A DNA stretch of 64,000 bases from Branchiostoma floridae (lineage: Eukaryota; Chordata; Leptocardii; Amphioxiformes; Branchiostomatidae): NCBI RefSeq assembly GCF_000003815.2, contig NC_049979.1, forward strand, positions 19,711,201 through 19,775,200, given 5' to 3'. The translations under genes were made by a program, and so were the position numbers. The notes beneath the pieces were generated by a model. The model worked only from the letters and a program-made list of their open reading frames with translations, had not been told where the DNA came from and did no database searches. Positions 48,022 to 58,443 of this stretch are shown here, one piece after another (the stretch's first letter is position 1; each line of letters opens with the position of its first letter).

Positions 48022-48159
48022 CATATGATATAAACAATGGTGACTGTTGAATATTTATGCAAAGCAATAAACATGCAAATGAGGATTTCAAAGTACATCT
48101 CTGACTGATCATTGTTGTTTGGTTATTTTTGGCCTCAAGTTTTCATGGATGCCATTTAC

Positions 48160-48285
48160 CCGAGTGGTGTCATGTTGGCATTAAGGCCCATAATCCAGAG
48201 CTCCTGGGTTCAAATCCACCTGATGTTGTGCCCTTTGGAAAAGCACTTTACAGAACTTTCCTCAGTTCAATCAGGTGGAGATTAG
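48160..48285 (+). mobile_element. SINE-like fragment with tRNA B-box and core motif
   Basis: Polymerase III B-box-like GGGTTCAAATCC at 48207-48218, followed by TTGTGCCCTTTGGAAAAGCAC and CTTTCCTCA. The same order recurs inverted at 53090-53232. Confidence 0.6.
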
Positions 48286-48896
48286 TACTTACCTTTGGTT
48301 AGGGATATCCCTCATATGAAAGATAAACTTAGACCACATTTAAGAACGCACCACTTATTGAAAAGAGTATGTGTCCTGCCTAGTGGATCTCACAGTCAGG
48401 TCTCCTGTTGACATATTGAAAAGGTGACAGTCACCTGTTATAACAATGCTTTCACAAAATGGACTATATGGTACCTCAATAAAATAAAAAAATACCCTAT
48501 TATTGAGGACTCAACAGACTCAAACATGAAACAAGATTCTACAATTACATGTAGTTTCAGCAACATCATTTTTCTCCGTTTAATAATTTCTCCATACACC
48601 TGTCAAAGTCGACAGTCAATTTCTTGAAAATTACACAAGAAATGCACATTACCTTTTCTAAAATGAATGTTTCAAGATATACATGTACTTGGTTAAAAAG
48701 ATCTGAATTAGATATGTCTTTTTTTTTATTGTCATATCCCATTATAAGTCTGTAAAACCCCTTAATGGCCTGTCTCGTCCAATCTTTTGTGGTTACCAGC
48801 CATAGCTAATTATACTATTGTGGCCCTTATCCTACTGTAACTTTACACTAGGTCGTACAACTAGTACCTTCATACAGAGAAATAAACCTAGACATT

Positions 48897-49373
48897 GGGT
48901 TGGCGGAAACTGCTGCCCGGTCCAATCGGCAGAAACAGCTGTCCAGTCCGGGGCAATTTTGAGTATTGCATATGGCAGAGCAAGGTACATGTATCTCGTG
49001 CAGCTGTGCCTTCCTGCGGAAAATATTGGAATCTCAATCCCTATGTTTCCGTATTGCCTACCGTCCATGTCAGTGTCCGTTTCAGCACTCTTTTCGTTAT
49101 GGCCAAGTTTTACGACCGCGCGCATGTTCAACAGAGGCCAGCTTCTTGGATCACTTGCTGCTGACCATATAATTTCAACAAGTATGGGGCAATTACTGCA
49201 ATTAAAGCGTTTTTTTAAATGTACCTTTGCGAGACTGACAAAAAGCAGGCTACCATAATTGTGGTGTTTGAAAAATGAATACACTACCATCGAATCCCGC
49301 CAAAAACTGCACCTTGACCGGACAGGGCAGCTGTTTCCGCCGACCAGACCAGGCAGCAGTTTCCGTCAACCCC
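48897..49373. mobile_element. 0.48-kb element with GGGTTGGCGGAAACTGC ends
   Basis: Left end GGGTTGGCGGAAACTGCTGCC mirrors right end GGCAGCAGTTTCCGTCAACCC. A second inverted motif, GAAACAGCTGTCC / GGGCAGCTGTTTC, lies just inside each end. Confidence 0.75.
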
Positions 49374-50122
49374 TTGACATCTCAAAGATTTCATTAAAAG
49401 ATCATGATAACATCAAAATATGAAGAAACTACCAAGTGTTAATGTTAGTCCAAAATATAAAATGACAATAAGTAACTCCTATTCTATCTCTACTTGCTCC
49501 TTTTTTATGATAACTGTATTTCATACAAAGGTAAAAAAACTAACTGAATGCTCATCCCTAAGTAAGTATATTATTCAGTTGACCCTCTTAATATCAAAAT
49601 TGCTTACAGCAACTTGAAAGTCATTTTCAACATCAAGTGCTAGGAATATATCTGGCTGTTACGATACATAATTAGACTCTCTAGATGCCACTTGTGTAAC
49701 TATTAGCCCAACCATACTCTACAGCATACAACATTGAATATGACATATATGGCAAAAGGAAATGTCCTTACCAGACAATATGTTATGCAGGCACTACTTG
49801 GCACTGATGAGCTGTAGTATACTTCTTGACATTTCTAATTGCATGTACATTTTGTATATGTTTGTAAGAGAACAAAATGTAAGATAAACATTGTAAACAT
49901 ATAAACATGATTTCTATGCTACTAATGATAAAGTTAAACTTCAGAGTAGAAATTCCAATGTATATCTCAATAAACTGTTGGAAAAGACTTAGCTTCTTTC
50001 CTGTGCCCATTATCTTTCCACATTGACAAAATTTAGCAAGGTGTCAACTTTATTTTGTCAAAAGTACAATGAACATTCAGACTGAAAGAAAAGACTTGTT
50101 TCTTTGTACAGTCAATTGAGCA

Positions 50123-51817
50123 TTAGCAACACTTCAGTATGGTGACACAAGTATGACAACACAGACCCTTGTCCATGGTTCCTACATGGCTGAGTGACTG
50201 GGTTTCTGGATCTAGGCACATGACTGCTGTTCTCCCCTCCACGTCGCCATTTCTTTTACCCATGCCTCCACAGATATAGAGCTTTGTACCAAAGACAGTC
50301 ATTCCACAGCAAGGTGGAACACCTGATGCTACCTTACTCCAGAGACCACCTTCATCATCAGGCTTAAAACAGAAAATACATGACTGTAGTTCAGCGACAT
50401 AGATGCTACCATTGAGAACTGAAGCTGAGGTACAGGTTGCTACAGGCGCATCCCTCTGTGGTTGCCACTGGGAGTCCCCTGGGCTGAAGCGGTACACTGT
50501 AGATGTTCGTTTCTTTTCAATGTCAAACCCACCCATCACATATATGTAGTCATCCAACACTGCAGTGGCATGACCATACCTGGGCTGTGGGAGAGGTACA
50601 CCTTCAGTCCACTTGTGCTGCCTTCTATCATAGACCTCTACAGATGAAAGAGCAGGAAGAACGTTATTTCTACCACCAATCGCATACACTTTACCTTGTA
50701 ATACTGCTAAGCCATGAAAATATCGATCTGAGTTCATCTCAGCAAGTTTGGACCAGGAGTTCAGCTCTGGTTGGTACAGCCACACTTCCTTGTCAAGAGA
50801 CACAATAATGTCACTTGTGCCAAGAACAGCCACAGGGTTGTTGGGACATATTCTCTTATCCATTCTGGTCATGGGCACCCAGCTTGAGCTGGATGGCTCC
50901 ATGGAGTCTGTCATTGTGATGGTGTGAGAGTAAACTGGCCTCCCTTCATTATTCTTCTCCATTCCTCCAAGGATCACTACTGCCTCCTTCAGACCACTGG
51001 CACGGCGGGGACGGGTGCGGGGTGACTGGATCTCTCCAGGGAACAGCTGGTACTTGCGAGTTTCCAGGACGATATCCTGGCAAGTCTTGCATACAGTGTT
51101 GTTACTCTCCACATTCTCCAAGAAGTACAGCTTGTCCATGAAGGGAAACCTGACAAGTTCCATCAGCTCTTTCATCTCCTGGTTCCTCCCCCTAGTGTCA
51201 TGGTTGATCCATGCCATCACTGCTGTGTAGACTGTTTCTTCTGAAGCATTGAGGTCATCAGATGAAATAAGTGTGATGAGCTGGTCCTTTGTCAAAGAAA
51301 GGAACTCAGGTGTTTTACTAACTGCTGCAAACTCCTTCAAGGCACATAATCTTGCTTTCTTCTCCAGGTCTGGACAGGACAGCATGTTACCTACATGCAT
51401 CATCTGCAGACAGTTGTCAGAACTCAGATTGTTGGATATGAAAGTCACACAAGCATCACGCACAGGTTGGATCTGGAAGAAGTTGGCCCCTTCTAAAAGT
51501 TCCACAGCATTGTGTTCTGTGATTGTGACTTTTGATGTGTATGCATAGTCCACAAGAAGCTGCAAGGCATTACTGTCGACCTCGTTAATGGTTACTTTAT
51601 ACTCTTTGGTCTCGCGATGTCCATTGCAGAACATTGCACAGAAGTATTCACTGCAAGCAGCCAGAACATTTCGGTGACACGGGATCTCTTTTCCAGCGAC
51701 GCAAAGGGAGACATCAAGCAGTCTGTTGTCTGATCGCAGTTCCTGCAAGCCCTGCAAGAGGGAGCCTGCATGCGGATTGTGGCAGAAGTCAAATGAAGCT
51801 TGTGTCCTTGCCATCAT
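50123..51817 (-). CDS. BTB-BACK-Kelch protein, KLHL24/KLHL35-like (copy 1)
   Basis: One uninterrupted 564-aa coding exon. The BTB domain is about residues 33-130 (LLDVSLCVAGKEIPCHRNVL...), BACK about 135-240, and a Kelch beta-propeller about 278-560, with blade-ending Gly pairs at 284, 381, 429 and 517. Two blades lack the Gly pair (near 339 and 475). PRTRPRRASG before the propeller and the ending CVTI resemble KLHL24. Such proteins recruit substrates to Cullin-3 ubiquitin ligases; the substrate is unknown here. The start is the first of two adjacent ATGs, 9 nt after a splice acceptor (TTCCAG/GATTGAG), so a 5'UTR intron is likely. It is head-to-head with the paralogue at 58444-60144, with which it shares a near-identical BTB tract. 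The protein ends in Lys-Cys-Cys. Confidence 0.93.
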   Translation of the reverse strand: MMARTQASFDFCHNPHAGSLLQGLQELRSDNRLLDVSLCVAGKEIPCHRNVLAACSEYFCAMFCNGHRETKEYKVTINEVDSNALQLLVDYAYTSKVTITEHNAVELLEGANFFQIQPVRDACVTFISNNLSSDNCLQMMHVGNMLSCPDLEKKARLCALKEFAAVSKTPEFLSLTKDQLITLISSDDLNASEETVYTAVMAWINHDTRGRNQEMKELMELVRFPFMDKLYFLENVESNNTVCKTCQDIVLETRKYQLFPGEIQSPRTRPRRASGLKEAVVILGGMEKNNEGRPVYSHTITMTDSMEPSSSSWVPMTRMDKRICPNNPVAVLGTSDIIVSLDKEVWLYQPELNSWSKLAEMNSDRYFHGLAVLQGKVYAIGGRNNVLPALSSVEVYDRRQHKWTEGVPLPQPRYGHATAVLDDYIYVMGGFDIEKKRTSTVYRFSPGDSQWQPQRDAPVATCTSASVLNGSIYVAELQSCIFCFKPDDEGGLWSKVASGVPPCCGMTVFGTKLYICGGMGKRNGDVEGRTAVMCLDPETQSLSHVGTMDKGLCCHTCVTILKCC

Positions 51818-53089
51818 ACCTCAATCCTGGAAAACAACCAGACATATTGAAATGATATTGATCAGTTATATTTCTAGGCACAAGATAACTTCTCCCATTT
51901 GTAACTTGATCATATTCATTATGCTTCTGCGAGACTAGATTATGTGTATACATATGGTGTATTGGAGTGTTCATGTGCATGTGTTTGGGTAAATGCTGAC
52001 ATATAGTGGTACCCATTATCGTCCGATTTATCCAAAATTGTGAGGACAGAGTCAAATACTAGTATGTAATCCATGGGAAGAAATCTTCCACAATGATCAA
52101 TACCTGGCTTGACAATTTTTCTCCTCCTCTTTAAAGGGATATATCGTAAAATTTGGCGCCAAAATTTGAAATTTTCTCCAGTCAGATTACTTTCAACTTA
52201 TCTGCATCATTTTTTCACATTTCTAGCGCTAATTAACAATGCCAAAGTTAACGATCAAATTCTCTTACAGTCAAACCTGCCCGAGCGACCACCTCTTCTC
52301 AGCGACCACCTGGCCATTTCGACCGCTTTTTCTCGGTCCCGATTTTTTTCCACATTGACGTAAGCCTTAAGCGACCTTTTCTCAACGACCACCTGGCCAA
52401 CGCGACCGCGACCGCCCAAAATTAGGACACATAACGACCGCGTCATTTTCAACCTTGCGATTTTTAATGATAACTAGCATGATTTTGTGCCGAAATCGGC
52501 CAGTTTGCGTCGGATTTTGACTGCAATTACGATCTTATTATTATTAAAATTACGTACAGTACGTATTATAATGTTGGTTATATTTACCTATCTTGAATGT
52601 GGACGATTTCATGGCAGTTCTCTTCTTGTTATGAATAACGTTGCCGACTTGCTGTCCTCCAGAGAGAAATTATATAGCAAACTAAATACTAGTATAACAC
52701 TGGTCCATCGAACGACCGTAGACGCAGGAATGCAACATGTACAGAACGTACTTCATTGTATGGTAGAAATTCGATTTATAGAAAGTAACGGTATATCTTT
52801 TTAGACTAAAGTAGATAGTAGACTTTCTCTGGCGCAGGTAGGAACGTCCTGGTCCAATTTGTTCCAGTTTCTGTTTATTTATTTTTATTTATTTTGCCAA
52901 TGATACAACTCATTACACGGATCTGCCTAGGCAGCTTTGGGCTGGTAGCGGCAGATCCACAGAGATACAGACGAACATACATCATCGGTCGACGTGATCG
53001 CACATGTTCGCACATGTTTACAAACGACGGGGTTATACCGCCCCTTACGGGGTGACATACCCTTTCATATGCGCCAGGTCTCCCGTCCG

Positions 53090-53232
53090 GGTGAATGATG
53101 TAAATCACCGTGAGCCGAAGCTAGGTACTCATTTTCACCTGAGTATAGTGAGGAAAGCCGTGTAAAGTGCCTTTCCCAAGGGCACAAGATCGGTGACACG
53201 CAGCCGGATTTGAACCCGCAACCTCTCGGTCC
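53090..53232 (-). mobile_element. SINE-like fragment, minus strand
   Basis: On the minus strand: B-box-like GGGTTCAAATCC (53217-53206), then CTTGTGCCCTTGGGAAAGGCAC and CTTTCCTCA. It is nested in the 52268-54528 element. Confidence 0.6.
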
Positions 53233-53636
53233 AGTTTCTGTTCATTTATTAAAATTCACAAGGCTTACTGATGATTACCTTTGCCAGAATGGCTAAGGTT
53301 ATGTTTTAGGCTTGTGAGTCTGTGTGTCTGTCTGTCTGTGTGTTAACAGTATAACTCAAGAAGCCTTTGATGGATCCCAATAATATTTGGTAGTTGGGTA
53401 GGGGTCGGGAAAACGAAGGTCAAGTTCGACAATGGGTCCCCTAGCGGCTTGCTAAGGTACTGCAGCAAAACCTCAATTTTTTTAATCTCGTGTTCTGGAC
53501 CTGCTGTGGTTATGATTTTTGAGTGGTAGATAGCCCTTGGTGCAGAGAGTAAGTGCTTTAAGTTTGGACCCCCTAGCGGCTTGTTTGGAACTGCAGTCGC
53601 CGATTTCCTTTCAAACTTTGGACGAGAATAACTCGA

Positions 53637-54110
53637 GAACGTGTTGATGGATCGTCATGGTTTTTGGTATGTAGATAGCCCAAGTAACAATGTACACAAT
53701 GGAATACCAATTATGCAAATCAGCAACTAAGTTGCATAATTAATGAGGAAAGTTTATAAATCCACTGCATTTCATGATAGGACTTTCAAACTTGTCACAT
53801 ATATAGATGAGGAAGAGAGAAATATCAATGCATATTAATTATGCAAATGACGGCCTCATTTGCATAATTAATGAGAAAATATAAACGTGTTGACGGATCG
53901 TCATGGTTTTTGGTATGTAGATAGCCAAAGGGAAGACTTACATGATGGAATTATAATTATGCAAATCGACTGCTAATTTGCATAATTAATGAGAAAAGTT
54001 TGTAAATCCACTGCATTCCTTATAGGACTTTCAAACTTGGCACATTTTTAGCTAAGAAAGAAGGAAATATCAATACACATTTATTTTGCAAATGATGCTT
54101 GATACAATTT
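53637..54110. repeat. Two tandem units (about 247 bp) rich in ATGCAAAT octamers
   Basis: Units start AACGTGTTGATGGATCG (53637) and AACGTGTTGACGGATCG (53884) and share GGTATGTAGATAGCC and TAGGACTTTCAAACTTG. Each carries TTATGCAAAT and inverse ATTTGCATAATTAATGAG sites. Confidence 0.8.
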
Positions 54111-56027
54111 AATATTATTATGTAAATCTAATCTGCATAGGGATCTAATTTGCATAAGCAATGGCGAAATGTTATGAACCAACTCCAGGCATATAAAATA
54201 AAATGTAATGAGTAACACATTTATGTCTACAGACATCATTCTACATAACAAACCTGGTTTATTTGGCAAAGGTATGTGTTCGTTGAACTCTAGTTATTAC
54301 TTACAGTACGTTTTTGTGTGTGTGTGTTGCAATTGTATTTGACATTAAAGACCTCGCTTAAAGACTTCTTTGCGTGCGTGTGCTTGCTTTTTGCCATTTA
54401 ACTCAACGGAAACCATTTATACTATGCATCAGGCATGTTTTTAGTCAATACTCTTCTCAGCGATCACCTGTCCAAATCAACCGCTTTTTTCCTGTCCCCT
54501 GGGTGGTCGTCTTGGGCAGGTTTGACTGTACTTCCGGGTAGCCTACCGGAAGTAAGCCGGCTGTAGATTTCCGAATTGACTGTTGCGGTCGCAGATCTTC
54601 GGAGCATAGTGGGCACTTTCGACAAACTATTCGAGCAAACCACCGAAAGCATTTTAAAGTGCATTTTGGTTTGCCGGAGAGTTGAATAAAATGGCGGGCA
54701 ACTCAAGCGGCTGTGTGAGTGCGCATATTTGAAGACGTCCTCACCTCACAACAAAGTCATATCCATACGCTGTAAATATTGCTGTAAAGTGTAATGATGT
54801 AAGGTAGACTCAACTCATAATGTAGAAAAATGACCGAAAAAAGTGACTTTATCTTTTTTACATTATATCCCTTTAATGGCTGGCAAGCATATATTTATAC
54901 TGAGGTCCATAATGAAGAATTGTCTTCCACTTGGGTTGCTCTTCCTCTAGCACTCTACCTGATAACATACAAAATTAGAAAAAATGCTCATGGATTGTCA
55001 AAAAGTACATGTAGTCTGTGCTTGCTTGCTGTGTGATTGAACAAAACAATATTGTTCAGTCAATTTCAAACACTGAGTGAAACGTGAAAGTTGCGTGATA
55101 AATGCATAGCAATAAATTATATACATGTACATTATGTTCAGACGTGCCTAATCATAGTGTATGGAGGTAGCTGGATCATATAAAACATCCCAAAAACTTG
55201 CTAGAAATAAAGAGTATCAAATTTAGAATCACCAATGATGGTTTTGATAACAGCATAATGGAGAGGACTTTCCTAGACCGGCAAATTTCAATCCCGCAAT
55301 GGGTTTTCGGAAAACCCTGTCCAGTCCAGACAGGGAAATGGGGCGGAAAACCCTGTCCAGTTTGTAAAGAGGGTCTGCATAGGGGTTCCTGGCAATGCTT
55401 AAAATATTACTTCAGACAGCACTTACACAAACTATAGTTATACACATAACTATAGAATCTGCAGCATAATGAGTGACCTAAAGGTGCAATATGTACAAAG
55501 TCAGTTCTGTCAAATGCAAAGTACCCAATTAACACTTATCTGGTAGGACATGAGGGGGAGAGAATTACACCCATTGTCCATCAAACAATGGAAAGAGTGT
55601 CCGTCAATTTCGGGTTGTTAAATAGTGGCAATACATTACAAAGACAGGCTTTGAAAGGTTTTCTTTAAATGATAAGTGTGCAGCACTCATTTTGAGAGCT
55701 TGTCTTTTTAAATCCTGGTTAAATAGAATGACTGCGAAAGGTTTCAGTATCAACACGACTTTAGTACATACATGTTATAACATAACATATATTTTACAAT
55801 GCACTACAAGAAAGCCGAGATGGCATTTGTCAAACCCTAGTACAAGTTGTGAGCTATATAGAACTATGTAATTAAAATAATTTAATGTGCTTTATTTGCA
55901 AAATTATGCTGTAAAGCTAATAGCATGTTCAGTCTCAAAGATTTAAAGAGTAGAAGTTTTTTTATATGATGCACAGAAGTAACAATGATGGATGATTTGA
56001 AGTTATAATTTTTGTATGACATTGTGT

Positions 56028-56127
56028 NNNNNNNNNNNNNNNNNNNNNNNNNNNNNNNNNNNNNNNNNNNNNNNNNNNNNNNNNNNNNNNNNNNNNNNNN
56101 NNNNNNNNNNNNNNNNNNNNNNNNNNN
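56028..56127. other. Assembly gap (100 N)
   Basis: Exactly 100 N, gap of unknown true size, between the two kelch genes. Confidence 0.99.
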
Positions 56128-57146
56128 CTAGCGGCCAGGCCATCTGGATGGGTCTGTGGCAAAGTTCGATCAAAGACAAAGGGTAGAATCGGCTCGGACA
56201 TGTTGTAAGGGAACGCTATCATCTTTCGGAAGGGACGTAAAACGGGGGTCCCGGCCTAAAATGAAACCACCTTGTTCCTACCTGCTGGCTTGATGAACTC
56301 AAAGCTAGTCGTCTGAACCACTCACTGACAGGTATTCTTCTTGCCCTTCAGTTCAGACAAGAGTAGAGTAGAGTAGAGTATTTCAGTCCGTGAACAAACG
56401 TGAACTTTATACTTCATACCTCCTTTGGTTACCGTAACCACACAACATCTTATTACAAGTTGGTTCGATAGTATTTGTTACCCAAATTTGTGACAATCTG
56501 ACTTTACCTTGGCCGGGACCAGAACTGCTGACGACAGCTCGTCTCAGACAGAAAGCGCACGGTCAGCAAAAGCACGGGAAAGTTCCAGGAGGTCCAGTAC
56601 AAAGGTCAGGTCTGGCATGTGCGACAACTATCCGAGGGGGAAGGAGGATAATAAATACTTATCACACCTGCATTTTCCACACAATGAATGATATTTTGCT
56701 GTAAAAAGTGCATAACACAAAGCTTATTCTATGATTAAAAAAATGTATCTTATTTGATTTTTTTTTCCTGTGGCAACTTATCAAGTGATAATGATACACC
56801 CCCTCTTCAAATTTCTGAACTTCCAGGAAGGTCCCCACGCCCGCCTTGGGTCCAGCTGCCACGAAAGTACTAAGTTGGTCTCCGTTGGTTATACGGTCAG
56901 TCCAGGGGAATTATCGTTAATAGGGCAAAAATTTCAACAGAAATTGGTTCATACTTTTTATTGCGTTATCGTGTTATGATGTTTTATGTAGTTGTTGTTG
57001 TTGTTGTCCCCTCTTTCAACCTCCTTGTTTGTTTCTGAGCAGTCTGCTTCAAATTTTGCTTCAGAGCCTGTGATGAGATGACATGTCGTGCTGTTCTCTT
57101 GTCAGATTTCGCTTTTTTGTTCGGGAAATCTGTTTTCACAGAACAA

Positions 57147-57240
57147 CTTTTTGGCGACGCCTCAGAGGCGAGCCTAATGGTGTAGTATTGTGTTCAGTTT
57201 TTGGCGACGCATCAGAGACCAGCCTAATTGTGTAGTATAT
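57147..57240. repeat. 50-bp tandem duplication
   Basis: TTTTTGGCGACGC(C/A)TCAGAG...AGCCTAAT(G/T)GTGTAGTAT occurs twice in a row, upstream of kelch copy 2. Confidence 0.75.
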
Positions 57241-58443
57241 ATATTTGTGCTCAGTTTGCAAGAATTCTAGGAATTGTACAGGAATATGTCCACAGGAATG
57301 CTAGTCCACAGGCACATTTGGAATGTTAGATGTTAGTCCCAAGGAATGTCCTGCCTGCCTGCCTAAGTGCTTAGGCCAGGGACTGGCCCCTTGCTCCTCT
57401 CTGTCAGAGCTCTCCAGGTTGCACGGTCCATTGGACTTGTTTCTGCAAACTTGAGACTCAGTCCAGTGTCTTCCTGAGGAATTTTGATAGAAGGAATTTG
57501 GGTCATACAGGTTCCTGGGCATTTGTCCAAGAAAGCTGAACAGTCAGCCACACGTGTTGTCCAGATGGAGCAAGTTGAGTTGTATATAGGTGGACTTTGC
57601 ACAATTCATAACATATCCTTGGACGTTTTATAGTTTGTACCAGTCAAAATAGGAGGGACAGTCACATTACAGAAAGACCACTGCAGGAAGTTGGTAACAA
57701 GACAAAGAGGTAGACATCAATCAAGACCTAGTTAGTCCAGACCAGCTGATGACAGCTTGTAACCAAAGAAGATTGCTATCTCTCTGATCACAGGCAGACA
57801 ATTCCTTCAGTGTACCTGACTCATCTACAGTTTTCTTAAACAGTGTGTGGCTGTTACAATGTTTTTAGATGCTGTTCCTTCAAAATTATAACATTTAATG
57901 TCCTTATTTTAGGAAGGGGTTATAACTACATCAATTTTGCACTTACTCTATACCCTTCTTCAATTACCAAGACAGGCTAGATGTTGCCCTGGAACCGGCA
58001 AGAAGAATGTCTATGTGACAGGAATATCCTGTTGACATTGGAAAAAAGAATTTCATTATCAGGAACATCCAGTCAATTATTTTCCAGGTTTCGTTTGTCT
58101 TATGTTCACCACCAGTAAAACATAATCGTCGCCATGTTTTCAACGCCAATCTTGTTCCTTTTGTGCTCAAAATTCTCCAGGTATGCATTGTTATCAATTG
58201 TATGCGCCCTGTAGTTTGCTGATAATCAATTACCCAACCTTAAACTTCTAAGGATGGTGTCTCCACTCCAAACAGTCTGATAATTTTCTGATGATGACCA
58301 TATACTATAGACATTTGCAAATGATGTCATGACATCAATGGAATGCAACACATGAACAACAAACATTTTTTAAAGTAATGTGGAGAAAGGCTACTAGTAT
58401 TGATTTGTTGCCCTTTTGTTTTGCAGGATCAAGGTGCAGTATA

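Larger units (their letters stand above)
45574..50122. other. Intergenic region between the carrier gene and kelch copy 1
   Basis: No credible exon. It contains the elements at 46570, 47951, 48160 and 48897. An AATAAA on the minus strand at 50054-50049 would end kelch copy 1 about 70 nt after its stop. Confidence 0.55.
52268..54528. mobile_element. 2.26-kb Tigger/pogo-like element with TA target duplication
   Basis: Ends CAGTCAAACCTGCCC / GGGCAGGTTTGACTG with TA immediately outside both (52266-52267, 54529-54530), the hallmark of Tc1/mariner-superfamily insertion. Sub-ends hold AGCGACCACCT repeats. The interior lacks a transposase frame and contains a SINE-like piece and a tandem repeat instead, so it is non-autonomous. 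Confidence 0.8.
51818..58443. other. Shared upstream region of the divergent kelch pair
   Basis: Should contain the promoters and non-coding 5' exons of both kelch genes, since each coding exon is preceded by a splice acceptor. No coding exon was seen. It includes the 52268-54528 element and an assembly gap, so the true spacing is uncertain. Confidence 0.6.

Noticed and set aside
48818-49290. Overlapping 146- and 152-codon frames on both strands
   Set aside because: Largely coincide with the inverted-repeat element at 48897-49373; no protein motif.
58378-58443. N-terminal extension of kelch copy 2 (22 extra codons)
   Set aside because: It crosses a clear splice acceptor, and copy 1 has no counterpart; the downstream ATG at 58444 fits better.
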